A stretch of 64,000 nucleotides of DNA from Lingula anatina (GCF_001039355.2 NW_019775036.1:363415-427414), one strand, 5' to 3'; shown: positions 1-13,186, counted from the stretch's first letter. The notes: generated from the letters alone by a model not told the origin. Numbers and translations: made by a program.

Positions 1-459
1 CAGTAATTTCTTTGTTACTTTATTTGTTACCGTCTTATTCCTACAGTGAAAACATGGCAAAGTCATGCCATGCTTGGATAAGTTGTTTTGATAAAGACGG
101 ACGTTTAAAAAAAAGTGCCAACAAACAAGCAAGAAAAACTGCTGACTAATGCTTCCTGCTTTGTAAAGAAACATGGAATTAAAAAAAATCTATCAGGGAA
201 GAAATTCAAGTTTTTTTTTTTTTCACTTTTGAATATATGTTGCCCTTGACTGTTGTGTGTTCCTTAAATTAAATGATAACTCATGTTTTTCAATCTATTG
301 AATTAAAACAACTTTCTTTCAGAGTCTTTTCTTGATGACTGAAAATATCTGTTTTTAATGGCTGATGACTTGGATTTTCAGCCTGAAAATCCTGTTTTCA
401 ACAATCTAAATAAAAATTAATTTATTGTAGTGAAAATGACCCATTTTTTTGTCTTGCAG

Positions 460-3400
460 AATCTGACAGCCATTGTTGATGTAAATGAAGAGCGTTGTTT
501 CGTTCTTCCCCTGGATCGCAGTGTGGTGTCCCCACCAAGTGACTTCCTGGATCTCATGCTGAAGTACATGGTAAGTATGAAGCTAGAAATCTGAAACAAT
601 TTCAAGAGTGGCCATTTTGAAATTACAGTCAGTTTTACAAAAAGTCTTGCAGTCCAGCTATTTTTTCATAACTGTCATTCCAAATGGCCAATTTCTTCGA
701 AAAATTTTCACCATATATGATTACCAGTGTAGTGTAAAAGTATAGGGATGATATGTATGTATGTATTAAAACAAATAAACGATATTTTTATTCATGGACT
801 GTGGCATTAAAGGAGCAGTATTCAAAAAAGGAGAAAAAGAACAATTTTGTTTATTTCATTAAGACATTTATTGGAGTTTATCCAGTGTTTCTTTTTCTAC
901 CTGTAGAATGGTGCCTATACCCCCAATGTGCGCAAGATCCGCCGTGAGTACCAGGTCCAGTACCCCAAACTGGAGGACCTTAGTCGCCTTGGCTGGTACA
1001 TACAGAACCAGTGCTTCTCTTATGACACATACCGCCTTGTGGCTTCTGGTAAGACGGGTGATGTAGTAAATATAGTTTCTTTCCTAGTTGAACTGTCCTC
1101 TTGAGGCGAGTTCAGTTTGTAAAATGAACAGAGGGTGGTAAGCATTTGGAAAAAGTACGATTTCGTAGGTCAAATTCTTTTATTTATTTACTCAGTTAAT
1201 CTTTATTTTAAAGAACATCATTGTTAAGTGTTGAAAGAATATTTACTTGTGTTATATTATTGGATACAAGACCCTGCTCCCCTCAGTATCTTCAAATCCC
1301 ATACTGAGACTAATTTCCCTTAAAGGAGAGAAGGAAAAAATGTAAGAAGGGATTTAAAACTCTATTAGTCTGCAATGTTAACGCTGGCCAGTGCCAAATG
1401 CAGGCAAAAATTGGAGCTAAGCCAATAACAAGTTGTTTATGTATTCATTTACTGGCAACTGTGTCTGTGTGGCCACATTGTATTCTCAAATCCTGGTGTA
1501 TCAAAGAGCCAATAGGGAGAAACTTTTTGGGCACAGGCTACAGTTATTTTACCCTGTGATATACCAAGTATAATCTCAAATGCTGGTTTATCAAAGAGCC
1601 AATAGGCAGGAACATTTTGGGCAAATACTACTCTTATTTTACCGTGTGATATACCATTGGCATAACACTCCATTTAGCGCCTGTTAGTGCCATCTCTGTA
1701 ACACTGATAAGGAGAAGGGATTTCGTGAAATGTCTAGTTCTTATCAGTACTTCACTTCCAAAGTGCAGTTAACGTGTTGCTGTAATAACTTTGTATTATA
1801 TTACAGGTGAGACCCAGACACATCACCCCCTGTTGGGAGGAGGTAAGATGCTGTTTAAGCAGTTTTTATTTGTTGGTTGATTATTTTCATTAAATGTGTA
1901 TCTGTGTGTGTGTTTGTGTTTGTATGCCAGTTAATTGTCACCATAATTACTCTATTTTTTGGCCTATTTTATTGAAATCACTTTTGACGACTGTTGCTCT
2001 TCCACATTGACAAAGCAATTGTTATTTCTTGATTTATTATTTTAATTGAACGTGTGTGTGTTTGTAGATGCCAGTTAAGTGTGACCAAAATTACTGTAAA
2101 TTTTTAGCCTGAACTGCAATGACTTAAAAAGTTACATATTACAAGAAGAAAGGTTTTGGCAAATACCTAAATTTAAGTTGCCAAATTGGAACCATGTGGT
2201 CAGTGAAATGTTGTCAACATATTAGGTTGATGACAAGTGTTTCTGTTGTAGGTCAATTTTTCAAGCAGTCGAGCCTTAACTCGCATCAACTATTCAGGAT
2301 GTCATTCTCTTTAGAGTAGAAATGAATAAATCTTGATGAAATTGAATAATGTTCAAGTTTTAAAATATCTGAGTGTATTTGTTTCACTTGTAGATGATGG
2401 ACACAGACCCTCTTGGCTGGCCACTACAAAGCGCCCCCTGTTGGGTGCACGTAAGTTAACACTAACTTCACTCTTCTGTAGTGAACATATAATTTAGTCA
2501 AGAAGTACCCTGTCCCAGGGCCACAGATTGACTTTTTACAGGATGCACACAGATATGTCTTTAGATAAATAGGCAGTCATTGTACTAACTCTGGATTTTC
2601 CCATTTTTGCCTATAGAATCTGCCACCCTGATTGAAGAAATGTTGTTGATGAAAGGAGGGGGGGGGGGGGGGTATGATTTTTAAATGGAATCCTGTCTGG
2701 GTGCATGTTTGAAGGTGCATACTGGTATATAGACCAATTCCGTTGTTGTTAATGTCATCTAAAAGAGCTGTCAGCTTTGGAATTAAATCATTTTCTTGTT
2801 ATTGAATGGATATTGGAATATTTTTCTTCATCTTTTCTAGCTGACGGCCACCGCCCAGCATGGCTAGGACATCATCATGACAGAGGTAAGGGTTGCTATT
2901 GCCGCTCTCTTGTTGGCAGATCCACTTTCAAAGGCTGTGACTGGCAGTGGCATAGAAGTGACACCCACATTGGACTGGTGGTGACTTAGAAATTGCTAAC
3001 CTACAGCATTTGTGGTGCTTTTGCTGCATAGAATAGAACAATAAAGTAGCTTTATTTTCCATTTTGATGTTGCCACTCAATAGGAATGTTCTCATTTTAA
3101 GAAATTGTGACTTAAAAAGTACAATATCTGCTTAATTCACAATTTCCCCCCATTGAATAGATAGAGTAATTACCATAATGTAGTCTGTTCAGTATATTGA
3201 AAACTAATTGCTCTGTTGTGCTACCTTTCAGATGGACACAGAAGACCACATGGGCACGACATGCATGGAATGCGCAGTACGTTCACTATTCATTTCACAA
3301 TAAAATAAAACTGAATTTTAGGCTCAAACACACATAGTAGTAGTACTATTAGCACACAGTGTTTGCAAAGTGATAAAGATAAGGTGTTGATAGTTAAATT

Positions 3401-3601
3401 TTTATCTTAAAGATTACATAATAGCTCTGTCAGATGCTTATATTGGATTTACTATTTTTAAAATGGAGTAGGACATAAACTTAAAATTCTGTGATGGATA
3501 CTCGTTCTATTTCAGACAAGAGAAGTGTGAAGAAAGACTTCAAGGTGGCCGTCATTGAAGGCACCAAGGCAGTGGTAGAATATGCTTTCAAATTTGAGTA
3601 A
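460..3601 (+). CDS. ITM2: ITM2/BRI-type BRICHOS membrane protein, 3' part (N-terminal exons lie outside the window)
   Basis: Seven exons are visible: 460-570, 907-1048, 1807-1842, 2394-2450, 2841-2885, 3232-3276, 3516-3601 (TAA at 3599-3601). All have AG/GT borders and the frame stays open for 173 codons. Exons 1-2 encode the core of a BRICHOS domain: RCFVLPLDRSVVSPP resembles the ITM2B stretch with Cys and PP, and the second conserved Cys is in NQCFSYDTY about 60 residues later. In the ITM2 family this domain is lumenal in a type II membrane protein, chaperones the nascent chain, and is followed by a proprotein-convertase site that frees a short C-terminal peptide. Here RNKR then SVKK gives a 25-residue tail, close in length to the 23-residue Bri peptide but without its two Cys. 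Four short phase 1-1 exons between BRICHOS and this site are unusual. The membrane segment is not in the window. Family call is firm; which ITM2 paralogue is not decided. Confidence 0.85.
1481..1660. repeat. Two-copy tandem repeat, about 90-bp period, in an ITM2 intron
   Basis: Copy 1 (1481-1570) and copy 2 (1571-1660) align over their length, sharing TATCAAAGAGCCAATAGG and GTGATATACCA near their ends. No coding value is apparent. Confidence 0.8.
1807..3276 (+). other. Series of four symmetric mini-exons encoding a His-rich DGHRP-type repeat
   Basis: Mini-exons 1807-1842 (12 codons), 2394-2450 (19), 2841-2885 (15) and 3232-3276 (15) all start and end in phase 1, so any can be skipped without breaking the frame. 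The first two share HPLLGG / RPLLGA ends. The last three share DGHRP(S/A)WL or DGHRRPHG starts. This looks like exon duplication inside the linker between BRICHOS and the RNKR cleavage site. Intron sequence here has no other coding signal; a poly-G run of about 16 sits at 2657-2672. Confidence 0.75.
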
Positions 3602-3969
3602 TCAAAAAGAGAAGTTAGAATCAAGTACTTCTACTAGAACTATTTACTAACTCATTTGCACATTTCTAAGAGCTGACTACAAAATAGGTAGAAGTGGTCT
3701 CAGCAACTTCAAGTCATTCCTTAACATTTTATGATTTTCGGTGAGGAGTGATATATGTATTTTGAACAGACAAAAAAGCACAGGCTTAATTTCCTTGGAA
3801 TATTGCAAATATTGTTAAAACAAAAAAAAGAGACAAAATAATCCCAAGCACACATTTGATGATAATATCTCCGATTTTGTGCCACTTAGATTGGATCAAA
3901 GCTCTAGCCTCTTTGTGTAAATGTCACTATATATTTTATTACATCACTTGATTCTGGTTGACTGTGATA

Positions 3970-4093
3970 GGATAGAAAAAACTGTCGTTATGGAGACTCT
4001 ATGGCCATGGGGTCATTGCTATGGAAACTACAGGATAGAAAAACTGTTGTTATGGAGACGCTATGGTCATAGGGTCATTGCTATGGAAACCAC
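3970..4093. repeat. Two-copy 63-bp tandem repeat in the ITM2 3' UTR
   Basis: The unit starting GGATAGAAAAA and ending CTATGGAAAC occurs at 3970-4032 and again from 4033 with a few differences. It lies downstream of the ITM2 stop and probably inside its 3' UTR. Confidence 0.8.
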
Positions 4094-5664
4094 AAGGTTG
4101 TTGGGCTGTTCCAAACATTCAGATAGAAATGCATTATTTCTCTAAGAAGGTTCACATTTTATACTTTAGAGTGCTTTGTTTGCTGGAATAGTTGGCATAG
4201 CAGATCACTTTTCACATTTCCAAGGTTCACACTCATGTTTTTGAAAAAAAAAATTCAGATTTTTTTTTTCTCCGCAAGATCCGTTGTTTGCCCTAAAAAT
4301 GATCAGGCCTTGAGTTCTTCAAAACAACTGAATATTTCCATCTTAACATGGGTAAGTGAGGGAGAGCAGGCCATACAACAAAACCCTTGATCAAATAATT
4401 TTGCCTACACAACATTCTTTTCTTGTTTTTAAAACAACGTTCAAGTGTTGATGTCTCAAATTTTAAGGCTGCTTGCCAGCTCAATCTAATGCACAGGGTA
4501 TCTACGCTCCCTCTTTGTATACCAGTGAAATATGAATTTGTAGGTCTGGCGTTGCCATTTAATTGTCATTTTTATTCAAAATTTTATTAATTTGAACAAC
4601 AACAGTTAAATATTGTCTTAACAGTGACTTTGTTAGTCTTTTATCTATATAGCCATAGCATTTGAAATAACAGTAATTGTTCTCTTGATTTAAGGACATT
4701 TTCATACTGTCTAAAGTCATTATTTTGGTACGTATGGTTTGTAAATTAAAAGTAATCAGTGACCTTGATATCTGGGTTTGTATCTTGGCGGTAAGTTAAA
4801 CAATTCTCTCTGGTGTGTTTTCTAAATGCGCAAGTACGAAAGCTCGCTGTGACCGTCTAGTTAAAAGGTGAGTGCGAGCTTGGAAAAGCAGTGAACATGA
4901 TGGGTGCCAAAATATGCATCACATGATTTCGACATCAAATTTAGCAAAACTCTAAGTGTGAAATTAATATTCAGGTATATAAGACAGATATTGTTTTCTT
5001 GCCTAAGAATATAGCAATTGTATCAGAACAGCCCATTCTGCACAGTGAATTTGTATATAAATCCACTTATGATATTAATACCCGGATTTTTGATTGTTGT
5101 AATGTCTATCTCTTTACGTAATATTAACATTTTTAGATCTTTTTTCACTCCAGTATCATTCATGATATGTGTTGAGGTCATGATTTCAGTGTAAATTTTC
5201 CAACATCCATAGACTTGAAAATTTATTGATCACTTCAAGTAACTGTTCTAAATAGTTGTATTTGGATTGCCTCAATTTAGCAGTTTTTATGTGAAAAATA
5301 AAAATGTAATATTTTTCAAAACTATTTAAGAAGGGAAAAGTAGAAATTTCCTTTGTGGAAATATTTGGATACCGCTTAAAGAAAGTAACCATTTTCTTTC
5401 GGTTCAAAATTCAGTCCAGGTTTAAGTTACTGAAATCGGTCTTAAATTTGATTAGCTAAATCCATATAATATCTATATCAAATGCATTATATAATAATAT
5501 ATATATTAATAATAATACAGGAAGCCATAAATGTTCTTTACAATTTGTTTGATTCTCTTCTTCACATTAAATACAAGTTGTTGCCAGTTACGACTGGTAT
5601 GCTTTGATAATCCAGGATTTTTCTAGTTGATAACATCAGTGCAACTCTGTAACTTCTTCAAGCT

Positions 5665-5670
5665 AATAAA
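5665..5670 (+). terminator. Candidate ITM2 polyadenylation signal
   Basis: An AATAAA hexamer lies about 2.06 kb after the ITM2 stop. The intervening 3602-5664 has no convincing ORF and would be a long 3' UTR. Other AATAAA-like sites exist, so the true cleavage site is uncertain. Confidence 0.4.
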
Positions 5671-5690
5671 GTGATTTCTGATGTGAGATT

Positions 5691-7166
5691 TGTGTCGATT
5701 TTCTGTGGACAGATGCGGTGTCAGAGCATTAGTTATCAGCTGTGCTTGCCGTCATTGCCATTTCCATGTATATGACGGTTCATGCAATAAATTGATAGTT
5801 ATCTCTAAACTAACCATCATAGCATCAGAATTCATGTCAAACTGGAATATTGACAGCTTTCATATTTATGAGTTTTCTTAATGTTATGCAATTTTAATTT
5901 TATATTTTTATTATTAATTTTTTATTAAAAAATGTTTTTTGTTGCATGTAAATTTTTCATTCTGCACACTCAAATTTTAATCGCCCTGGATTTTGGACCC
6001 GGGAAGCACTAGATTCTTACTTATGTGCATTGCCAGTCCCCTCCCCTCCCCCCCCCCCCCCCTTCCCACCTCGAGCAGCTAGGGAGTAATTTACTGCACT
6101 TGCTGGTATGATAACTTGAATCTGAACGCTCCCCTACATACAACATCCTTAAATTATTTTCTGCGATATGCAACTAGCATGTTAGGCTGAAAATTGAGAA
6201 GTTTGCCAAGGTGAAACTGAACATCTACTGGCCTGTTTTAAAACAACATTGTTAACGTGAACTGTGCCTTGGTACCTAATGTAAAATTTTAAGTTGGTGG
6301 CTAATATGTTCTATCAATTGAAATTGCACACAATTTTTTTTTCTTTTCTACAATGAATGACACATTTAAAAATGGAATGCTGATAATTCTCTGCCAACAC
6401 ATCCAAAATTAAAAATAAATAAATATGAGTAAAAACTTGCCAAAATAGACACTTCTGATTGAATGAACATGGCAAAGTTGGTAATAGTCAAAACTGGACG
6501 TAAAATGCACTTCATTTACAATATAACTACAAACAACAAGTTATATAAAGAGCTCATTTATTGATCCTCCACAGTACACGGACTGAGGCATCAATCCAAA
6601 GAATGAATGAATGAATAAGTAGTCACATTCAAATATACAGACTAAAATACTCAATAATTGTGAAAAATACAGCAGCGTGAAGACATATGACAGTGTGCAG
6701 TCGATTTCATGAGAGAGGTTTTCGTGGATCAGTTAACAGCCAGAAAAAAATCATTTATATATAACTAATATACACTGGAGAATATTGGGCGTGGGTTTGA
6801 AGTACTCTCACCTGATAAAATCCACCCATCATATTGGCAAATACAACTTAATTAACATATTCGACCAAAATAAGATTGTGCTAAAATAAATGTATACAAT
6901 AATGATGATGAAAAAAATTAAAGTAATTGGAAGGCCATACAATATTCATAAGTTGGTTAATGAGCAGGGTCTTTTTGTAAACAGGGATGGTAGGGGACAT
7001 TTATTATTATTATTATTTTTTTTTTTTTTGTTTTGTTTTTGAAGGTTGTTTTATAAGCATAGATCTAGCACTGTGAGTGCTTTTATTAACATGAAAACAA
7101 CAGCTTTAAAGTTCTTTTCTGAGTCTCTTGTATATTCCCCAGCTTACCAAGCCAATGCTTGATGCA

Positions 7167-7197
<31 letters not shown>

Positions 7198-9623
7198 GAA
7201 ATAAACTGATTTTTTGTTTTTGGTCTGCCTCATTAATTAACCAACTCAACTATCTTGTATGGCCTAACAATAAAACTTTCTAATAAAGTTCCAATCGCAG
7301 ATAATATATATAATTTATATCAATAGTGTCACTGGATGTGGACTGTTGTTCTAGCTTTCATATTAAAATGTTAACAACATGCATAAGACCTTCAAATAGC
7401 AGAAAAAAAATGAGTTTTCATCAATTTTCATTAGCTTAAAGGCATAACATCATATAATCCAAATCTGTTGAGAAAATAAGGATTTATAAATCCCTTTTCA
7501 ATTATTAAATAACTATTTAATTTCAAGTGAAATCCCCCAGTCTCCAGTATCAATAACAGGAGTGGCTCAAAAATAAGAGACTTAAAACTTAAGTCATTTG
7601 ACCTTGATTTTCTCCATGGATTTGGGTGCGCCGTTCATTGCTGGCAAGGGGAAACCTTTTCACATTTAGAGAACTTTTTTTTGACACTTTGCTATGAAAA
7701 GGTCCAACAATAATGGTATGGCCTTGAACACAGTTGAAGTGACCACCTGCTGGGGTACTGCTGGCACTTTTTTTTCTCTTAGCCAAATCTCTACTTTTTC
7801 ATATATTTTTTCACATGCTTTTCTCCTTATGGTTTTAATTTGACTAAAACAAGTCAAATCAACCAGTTTTTGTTCAGCCGACTTAATTCAGTTTTAGAAT
7901 TTGGCTAAATCGGCAAGTGTAAGCGCTACCCCAGAGTCTTGATAAACACATTAATTTTACAGTATTGCCAATACAACTGTGACAACAAAGCATGCCTGTT
8001 TTGTAGTCTATAAAATATGACAATTACACAATACCAAATTTCTCCCCAAATCAGATTAATTCTTTAATATTGTCAACAAGAGTGAAAGGACCTCAAATTG
8101 ACATTTTTTAAAAATATTTAATATTTAACATGATGAAAACATATCTAATGCAAACATGAAACTTGTGAACAGATTCATATGCAGAGTAGGCAAACATGAT
8201 GCAAAATCAAAGAGAACATGTTATGAAGAAACTGTGTTTAAAGACAACTTCTACTTTGAAATTTAAGTTAACTATGATATTGATATACTCCATTAATGAG
8301 TGAATGATCTGACTTATACAGTGGAATTACAATCAAGAATCTACTGGTACATAAATCAAACAGTGAAACTTCAGTGGTAAAATCGATGACAAGCAAGGCC
8401 TTCCCAGAGAACCATACAGCTGCCATTTGGACGACCAATAGCTTCATAAGACAGCTTATATTTTCAAAGGCAGACAGATGGCTTGCAAGATTTTTGGTTT
8501 TCTTTGATTGGGCCTGGGTTGGACCCCCTGTAAATCGATGACCAAATCTCCTTGAATTTTTACAACACAAGTTCCAGAACTTGATTTTTATACATGAATA
8601 TTCTTGATACACACCAAACATTAAGTTCTATAAAATGTTGATTAAAAACAAACACTGAAATTTTAGATGCCTTTAAACCCTGCAGTGTACTTATTGTCTG
8701 TACTTAATTCAAAGGATGGTCTGCCTCGTTTTCTCATGAAAAAGTTCTCAACACTTTCTTTTATTTCAAGCTATGCAACTGTCAAATATTTCAGGCCCAT
8801 AGGTAAGTAGGGGTGTTCAAATGAACTGCTCTGAGGTCCACATTTTCAGAAAAAAAAATTACCCCTCCACTTCCCCCCCCCCCCCCTTTTGAAATTGCTG
8901 ACTACAGAACAGCTTTGAATTAGAATTGCACTGTACTTCCTCCACTGTGATTCTACTTTTGAATGTGTTTCCCAAAAGAGAGTATCTTGTTTGGTTTTCT
9001 TTTCTTCATAAAAAGGAAGAAATTCTCCCATCCCTGGTATTTTTATTTTTGTGGCACTGAATACCTCTCCTACAGGTAAATGTCTCTCAATGTCTGATGA
9101 GTGGAGACTTTGGACTTCGGCCATTCATTTCTGTACAGAACCGTTTCAAACACTAGATTCTGCCAACACACGTAACACCAAGTGTGACTTTCACTGTCTG
9201 AGCGAAAACCCAGCTAAATCTTATATATCTCATGTATATATATATATGCCAATCACAAACACATAATCCTACCCAAACAGCTCGTCGTGAATATGACTGC
9301 CATCTACAGTACTTGCATCCTTCCTTAGCATATGATAAGACTTCCAAAACAGCTCGGTTTGAGTGTGACTGCCACCTACTGGACAAAAAACCTAAACACA
9401 CATCTGTACAACATCCACAACAGTCACAGTTCATTTTCCTAGCAATGTGGCCTGTCTTGTGACAATGTCCACCTACTTTAGAGACACACATGCAGTGTGG
9501 CCTGTCTTGTGGACATCTGCCACCTATCTTTGAGTAACATGCCATGCACTTCAACATCTACCATTTCAGTAAGAAATGGCACTAAAATTCCTAATCAAAG
9601 TTTTTCTTTGTGTTCAGCATGTG
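5691..9623. other. Convergent intergenic stretch including the FBXO45 3' UTR; no gene seen
   Basis: This lies between two genes facing each other. It is AT-rich with a poly-C run (6049-6062), poly-T (7019-7029), an AAT microsatellite (about 7166-7195) and many stops in all frames. On - a long FBXO45 3' UTR is expected; TTTATT (AATAAA on -) at 9042-9047 is one weak polyadenylation candidate. At 9280-9540 short imperfect repeats recur, sharing TGTGGCCTGTCTTGTG and GACTGCCA(T/C)CTAC. The ORFs here (for example about 8268-8621 on -) resemble no family I know and lack splice context. Confidence 0.6.
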
Positions 9624-12600
9624 TTATCCGTCTAGTGGTTGTCCTAAGTAAACCATTGACACTTCAGTGTTCCCGTACACTGCTGATACCGCCGGATACA
9701 ATTCCTGACTCGGTAGTCCTCTAAAAGCTACACCTGAAAAATAAAGAACTTCAATGAGTATTGGAAGTGTTAATATTATCCTTGTATAACTGAACACAGA
9801 TTAATTTTCTGTTGGGTCATACAACTTAGCAGCAAAGGGGCCTCTCAGTGCACAGTCAGCTCCATGAGAGAACTCGAGGCCAAACGTGGGTTTGAGCTTT
9901 GGGACCAATAATTTTAGAATATTCTGATGCACGATAAATCAAAAGTAGACTGACTGAATGAAAAATCACATCTGTTTTGTAACAAGAAAGAAATGGCTGA
10001 TGCCATAAACCAATAGTTCGCATTTTTAATTGGACTACTGCAGAATTATGCTACTTAGGGATTATGAACAAAGTATTCAAACCAATACTGTGGTCTAAGG
10101 GCCCCTTCCCAATGATTTTATATTGATCTATCCCTGTTGGAAGTCTCACTAGATTACTGTCAGCTTAGCCAGCTTAAGCGTCTGTCCCGCCTACTAAAAG
10201 CTGTAAGGGGGTAATAAAGTATGGTGCGCGCTCGGTTGACTGCAATTTAGCATGAACCCCAGGGAGTAAGGTCGATCTAAATCTTATTCTCTGGATCGAT
10301 CTAAATCTCTGGGAATGCAACCTTAGGGTCCATTCCCGATGAAACATTCAGTCTAGGTAGATGGATCCAACCCTGTACGGACTTTCACTGAAGGCAATAA
10401 TTTTAACAGATAAGTGTTCCTCCTACTGGCATTAAATACCATAAAATTGGTGATTTTTCCAGTACATTGCAAACAAAAAGAGGCTCTTTTATCTGATAAG
10501 CTGATTGCATTCAAAAAGAGTCCCAATGGAGTTGGATCGATATACGAAGACCTATTGTTTCAATGAGAATGAGTCCAAAAGAAAAGATAAACTTTTGGTC
10601 AGCAGTTCTAAGAGACCCACCCATGGAGTAAGTTATACAGTAGCCATTTAGCCATCTATTCTAGTCCAGAAATGGTTTCAGTTTTAAACCACCCTGAATG
10701 TGTCTTTGATAAAGTCCACTTACCTAAAAATTCATAATTCTTTTCAAATGCTATGGTGTTGTCTTCACAATCTAGTATAACTCGTATCCTTTCTCCTACC
10801 TGGAAAATAAATAAATGAATGAATAAACAAATAAATGAATAGAAGGGGAATTTCCCATTATTTATGTGGTACTCTGTCCTGATCAGGGAACGGAATTTAT
10901 AGTTAATGCTATAATATAATTAATAGAAGGGGAATTTCTGATTCTCAACGGCCTCACTTGAATAACCTCTGTTGAACTTTCATTCTTGAACATCTCACAC
11001 AAATCCAAAATCTACCTAATCTTACCCCCCCCCCCCCCCCACTTTGATTTCTTCAGAAATTTCATTAATATCCTGCTCTTTGACGACCAAGGTATAACCT
11101 TCCAAATATGTTGCAAAAAATGACAATTCATAGACACATCTTTGAGTTTTAAATTTCTAATTTAACGATCTTTGCTTTAAAGCAACAGTCTCTATTCATG
11201 TATAGTGACCCAAAATCCAGAAACTTATCACTAAAATTGGAGCATAAATTATGCAGTTGGCTCCTGATACAGTATAGCTTGATGACTAAGGGGGGAGGGG
11301 GTGTTGAATTTTCCAAGAAAACTAGATAACCACTATAGATATAAAGGTCTCGCAGTCTATATTTGGGCCTTTCAAGATGCATTTGAAGTGTTTTTTTTTT
11401 TTTTTTTTTTCGCCACAAAATGCCACCATAAGTTTCAAATAACATAACATAGAGAAATACTGAAAAGACATCATTTTATACTTTCAAAACAATATCTGAA
11501 AAACTTTTTCTGCTTGCTTTCCTGTATATAAAAGGGTCACATAAGAAGGTCAAATTTACCACCAAAAACGGTTTAAAGCTCTCTTAAGGCTGATCAGGTG
11601 ATTGATTTGGTTATCCCTTGGCATGTGGACTTCATTTGAGTCATATTAGAAACAAGTAGAAGTTATTTACGGCTGTATATGCATTACTGCACAAACATTC
11701 AGTTCATATGTACCTTTAAAGTTGATTACCTTTCAAGGGGAGGAAAATATGAAACTAGCTCAAATAATATTTTAAATCAATCTTCAAGGATCACAGGATT
11801 AATTTGGGATAAATTCTTGTCAACTTACTGCTCACTTCACCTTTAATCAAAGAATTCGAAGGAGATGCCATCATACTAATAAGTGAAAAATTGAGGTTAT
11901 TCTCTAATGATATCAGTTAATTTGGCAGGGTCCTAATTGAGGATACTATCTTATTAGATGACTCACAGCAATTGGGAGTAAAATAATGAAGTAAACATTG
12001 GAACATCTGCTATTACATGACTGGCCATTGAAAACTTGCAGCAAGAACAAGGCTATTGTTTTGCCAAAAATGTGTTTGAACATCAGCAGAAATGCTTTAA
12101 ATGTATCACTCAATTTTCCTTACATATTTTATTCACTGCAAAATGACAGGTAAGCATTAAAATCCCCAAAGCAGGAAAAAAGATCACGATTTTCTCAACA
12201 GTTTTTGTAATTATATACCTTGGTGATAAATGAAAAACATTTTGGAAAAATACGTGTTTTTTTTAGAACTCTGAAGCTAAACTGATAATAATCAGACTGC
12301 CATATGCATTGGACCCATGCACATAATAAAGGGGGAGGGAAGGTGAGAACTGAAAATTCCTTTATGGTCTCATCTGCACAAAAATCATGCGCAAGCACTC
12401 CTATTGACGATTGTGATAAATACTAGCAATGCTAGCTGGGTAGATATTCAAATCTTCAATAGGAGTGTAAGCACATGGATTTCATTCTAATGGTTTCACA
12501 TGTCCACTTCCTCATTCCAACAACAGAGCAAATTCCATCCAATAACATCACATGATATTTCTCCAGCTACCTGATATTTAGGTGCATTATTCACGTGAGG

Positions 12601-13152
12601 GAAGTTGCCCTGACTATCTCCATTGTGCAATAAATCATTGTCCACTAGATTCCAGCCCCAGCTCTGGTCATCCCCTCCCAACAGGGGGACATAACCGTGA
12701 CACTGGACGCTGGCTTTTTTGGTGGCTATTCCGATAACCGCAACCGTCCCAAGTGGACCTTCCCACCATATTTCCCAACAGTGTCTACCGTGCCTAAATC
12801 CAATTTTTCCCCGAGCACCGTCTGAGCTTTGCGCCACGGGGTTCCGATGTAGCGTAAAGCCGTTGGGTTTAATATAAACGTTTCTCGAGCAATCATTTGG
12901 GTTCCACGCGTGATAGAATGCCCTCAGTTTTGCTTTGTAAGTTGGGACGTTGCTAAGAAGGTCAGACTTTAAAGCCTCTTCCGCCAGCTTTCGAACGCAG
13001 TGTAAACGCCAAACGTCATTGTTTTCGTCGTTGAGAGTCTTGTACCAGGTCTTGCACACCAGAGAACAGTTCCGTAGGTCCTCGATGTCTAAATATGAGA
13101 AGATATTTTCAAGGGCTAGGGCCGGTAATCCCGTCCAATTGGGGGCAGCCAT
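9624..13152 (-). CDS. FBXO45: F-box/SPRY domain protein 1 (FBXO45 / Fsn), complete, 255 aa
   Basis: Three exons on -: 12571-13152, 10724-10799, 9624-9733 (TAA at 9624-9626); phases 0, then 1, total 768 nt. An N-terminal F-box (about residues 8-50, [21 protein letters not shown]) is followed by a SPRY domain (about 80-245) with hallmark stretches [50 protein letters not shown] and the end [13 protein letters not shown]45/Fsn joins the PHR-type E3 (MYCBP2/Highwire) with SKP1 and controls synapse and axon development. Length matches the insect form; the vertebrate Gly-rich N-terminal extension is absent. The first exon stays open past its splice site to a stop at 12496, which would give a false C-terminus; the CAG-GTAGCT donor at the KYQ junction and the perfect family continuation in exon 2 decide against that. 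Confidence 0.98.
10090..10575. mobile_element. Two adjacent fold-back MITE copies in FBXO45 intron 2
   Basis: 10326-10575 has long imperfect terminal inverted repeats (about 75 bp): the left arm starts GGTCCATTCCCGATGAAAC and the right arm, reversed, starts GGACTCATTCTCATTGAAAC. 10090-10322 has the same design with more decay. Related copies lie at 28532-28783, 56812-57021 and as half copies near 28857-28996 and 30895-30990. There is no internal ORF, so it is non-autonomous. Confidence 0.6.
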
Positions 13153-13176
13153 GATGGTTTATGAGTCACGCGTAAG

Positions 13177-13186
13177 TCTCGCGAGA
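13177..13186. promoter_or_regulatory. TCTCGCGAGA palindrome in the FBXO45 promoter
   Basis: A perfect TCTCGCGAGA lies about 25 nt upstream of the FBXO45 ATG on -. This palindrome is a known core element of TATA-less housekeeping promoters, bound by BANP in vertebrates. The GC-rich surroundings stand out from the AT-rich flanks. Function in this organism is inferred from motif and position. Confidence 0.65.

Noticed and set aside
47-150. Possible ITM2 exon after TTATTCCTACAG at the window start
   Set aside because: Frames meet stops (TGA, TAA) without a donor in a BRICHOS-compatible frame; treated as intron.
9153-9557. Cys-rich 134-aa ORF on -
   Set aside because: It comes from short DNA repeats in the FBXO45 3' region and has no family likeness or splice context.
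12496-12570. C-terminal extension of the FBXO45 first exon to the stop at 12496
   Set aside because: The CAG-GTAGCT donor at 12571 and the family-perfect second and third exons show this is intron.
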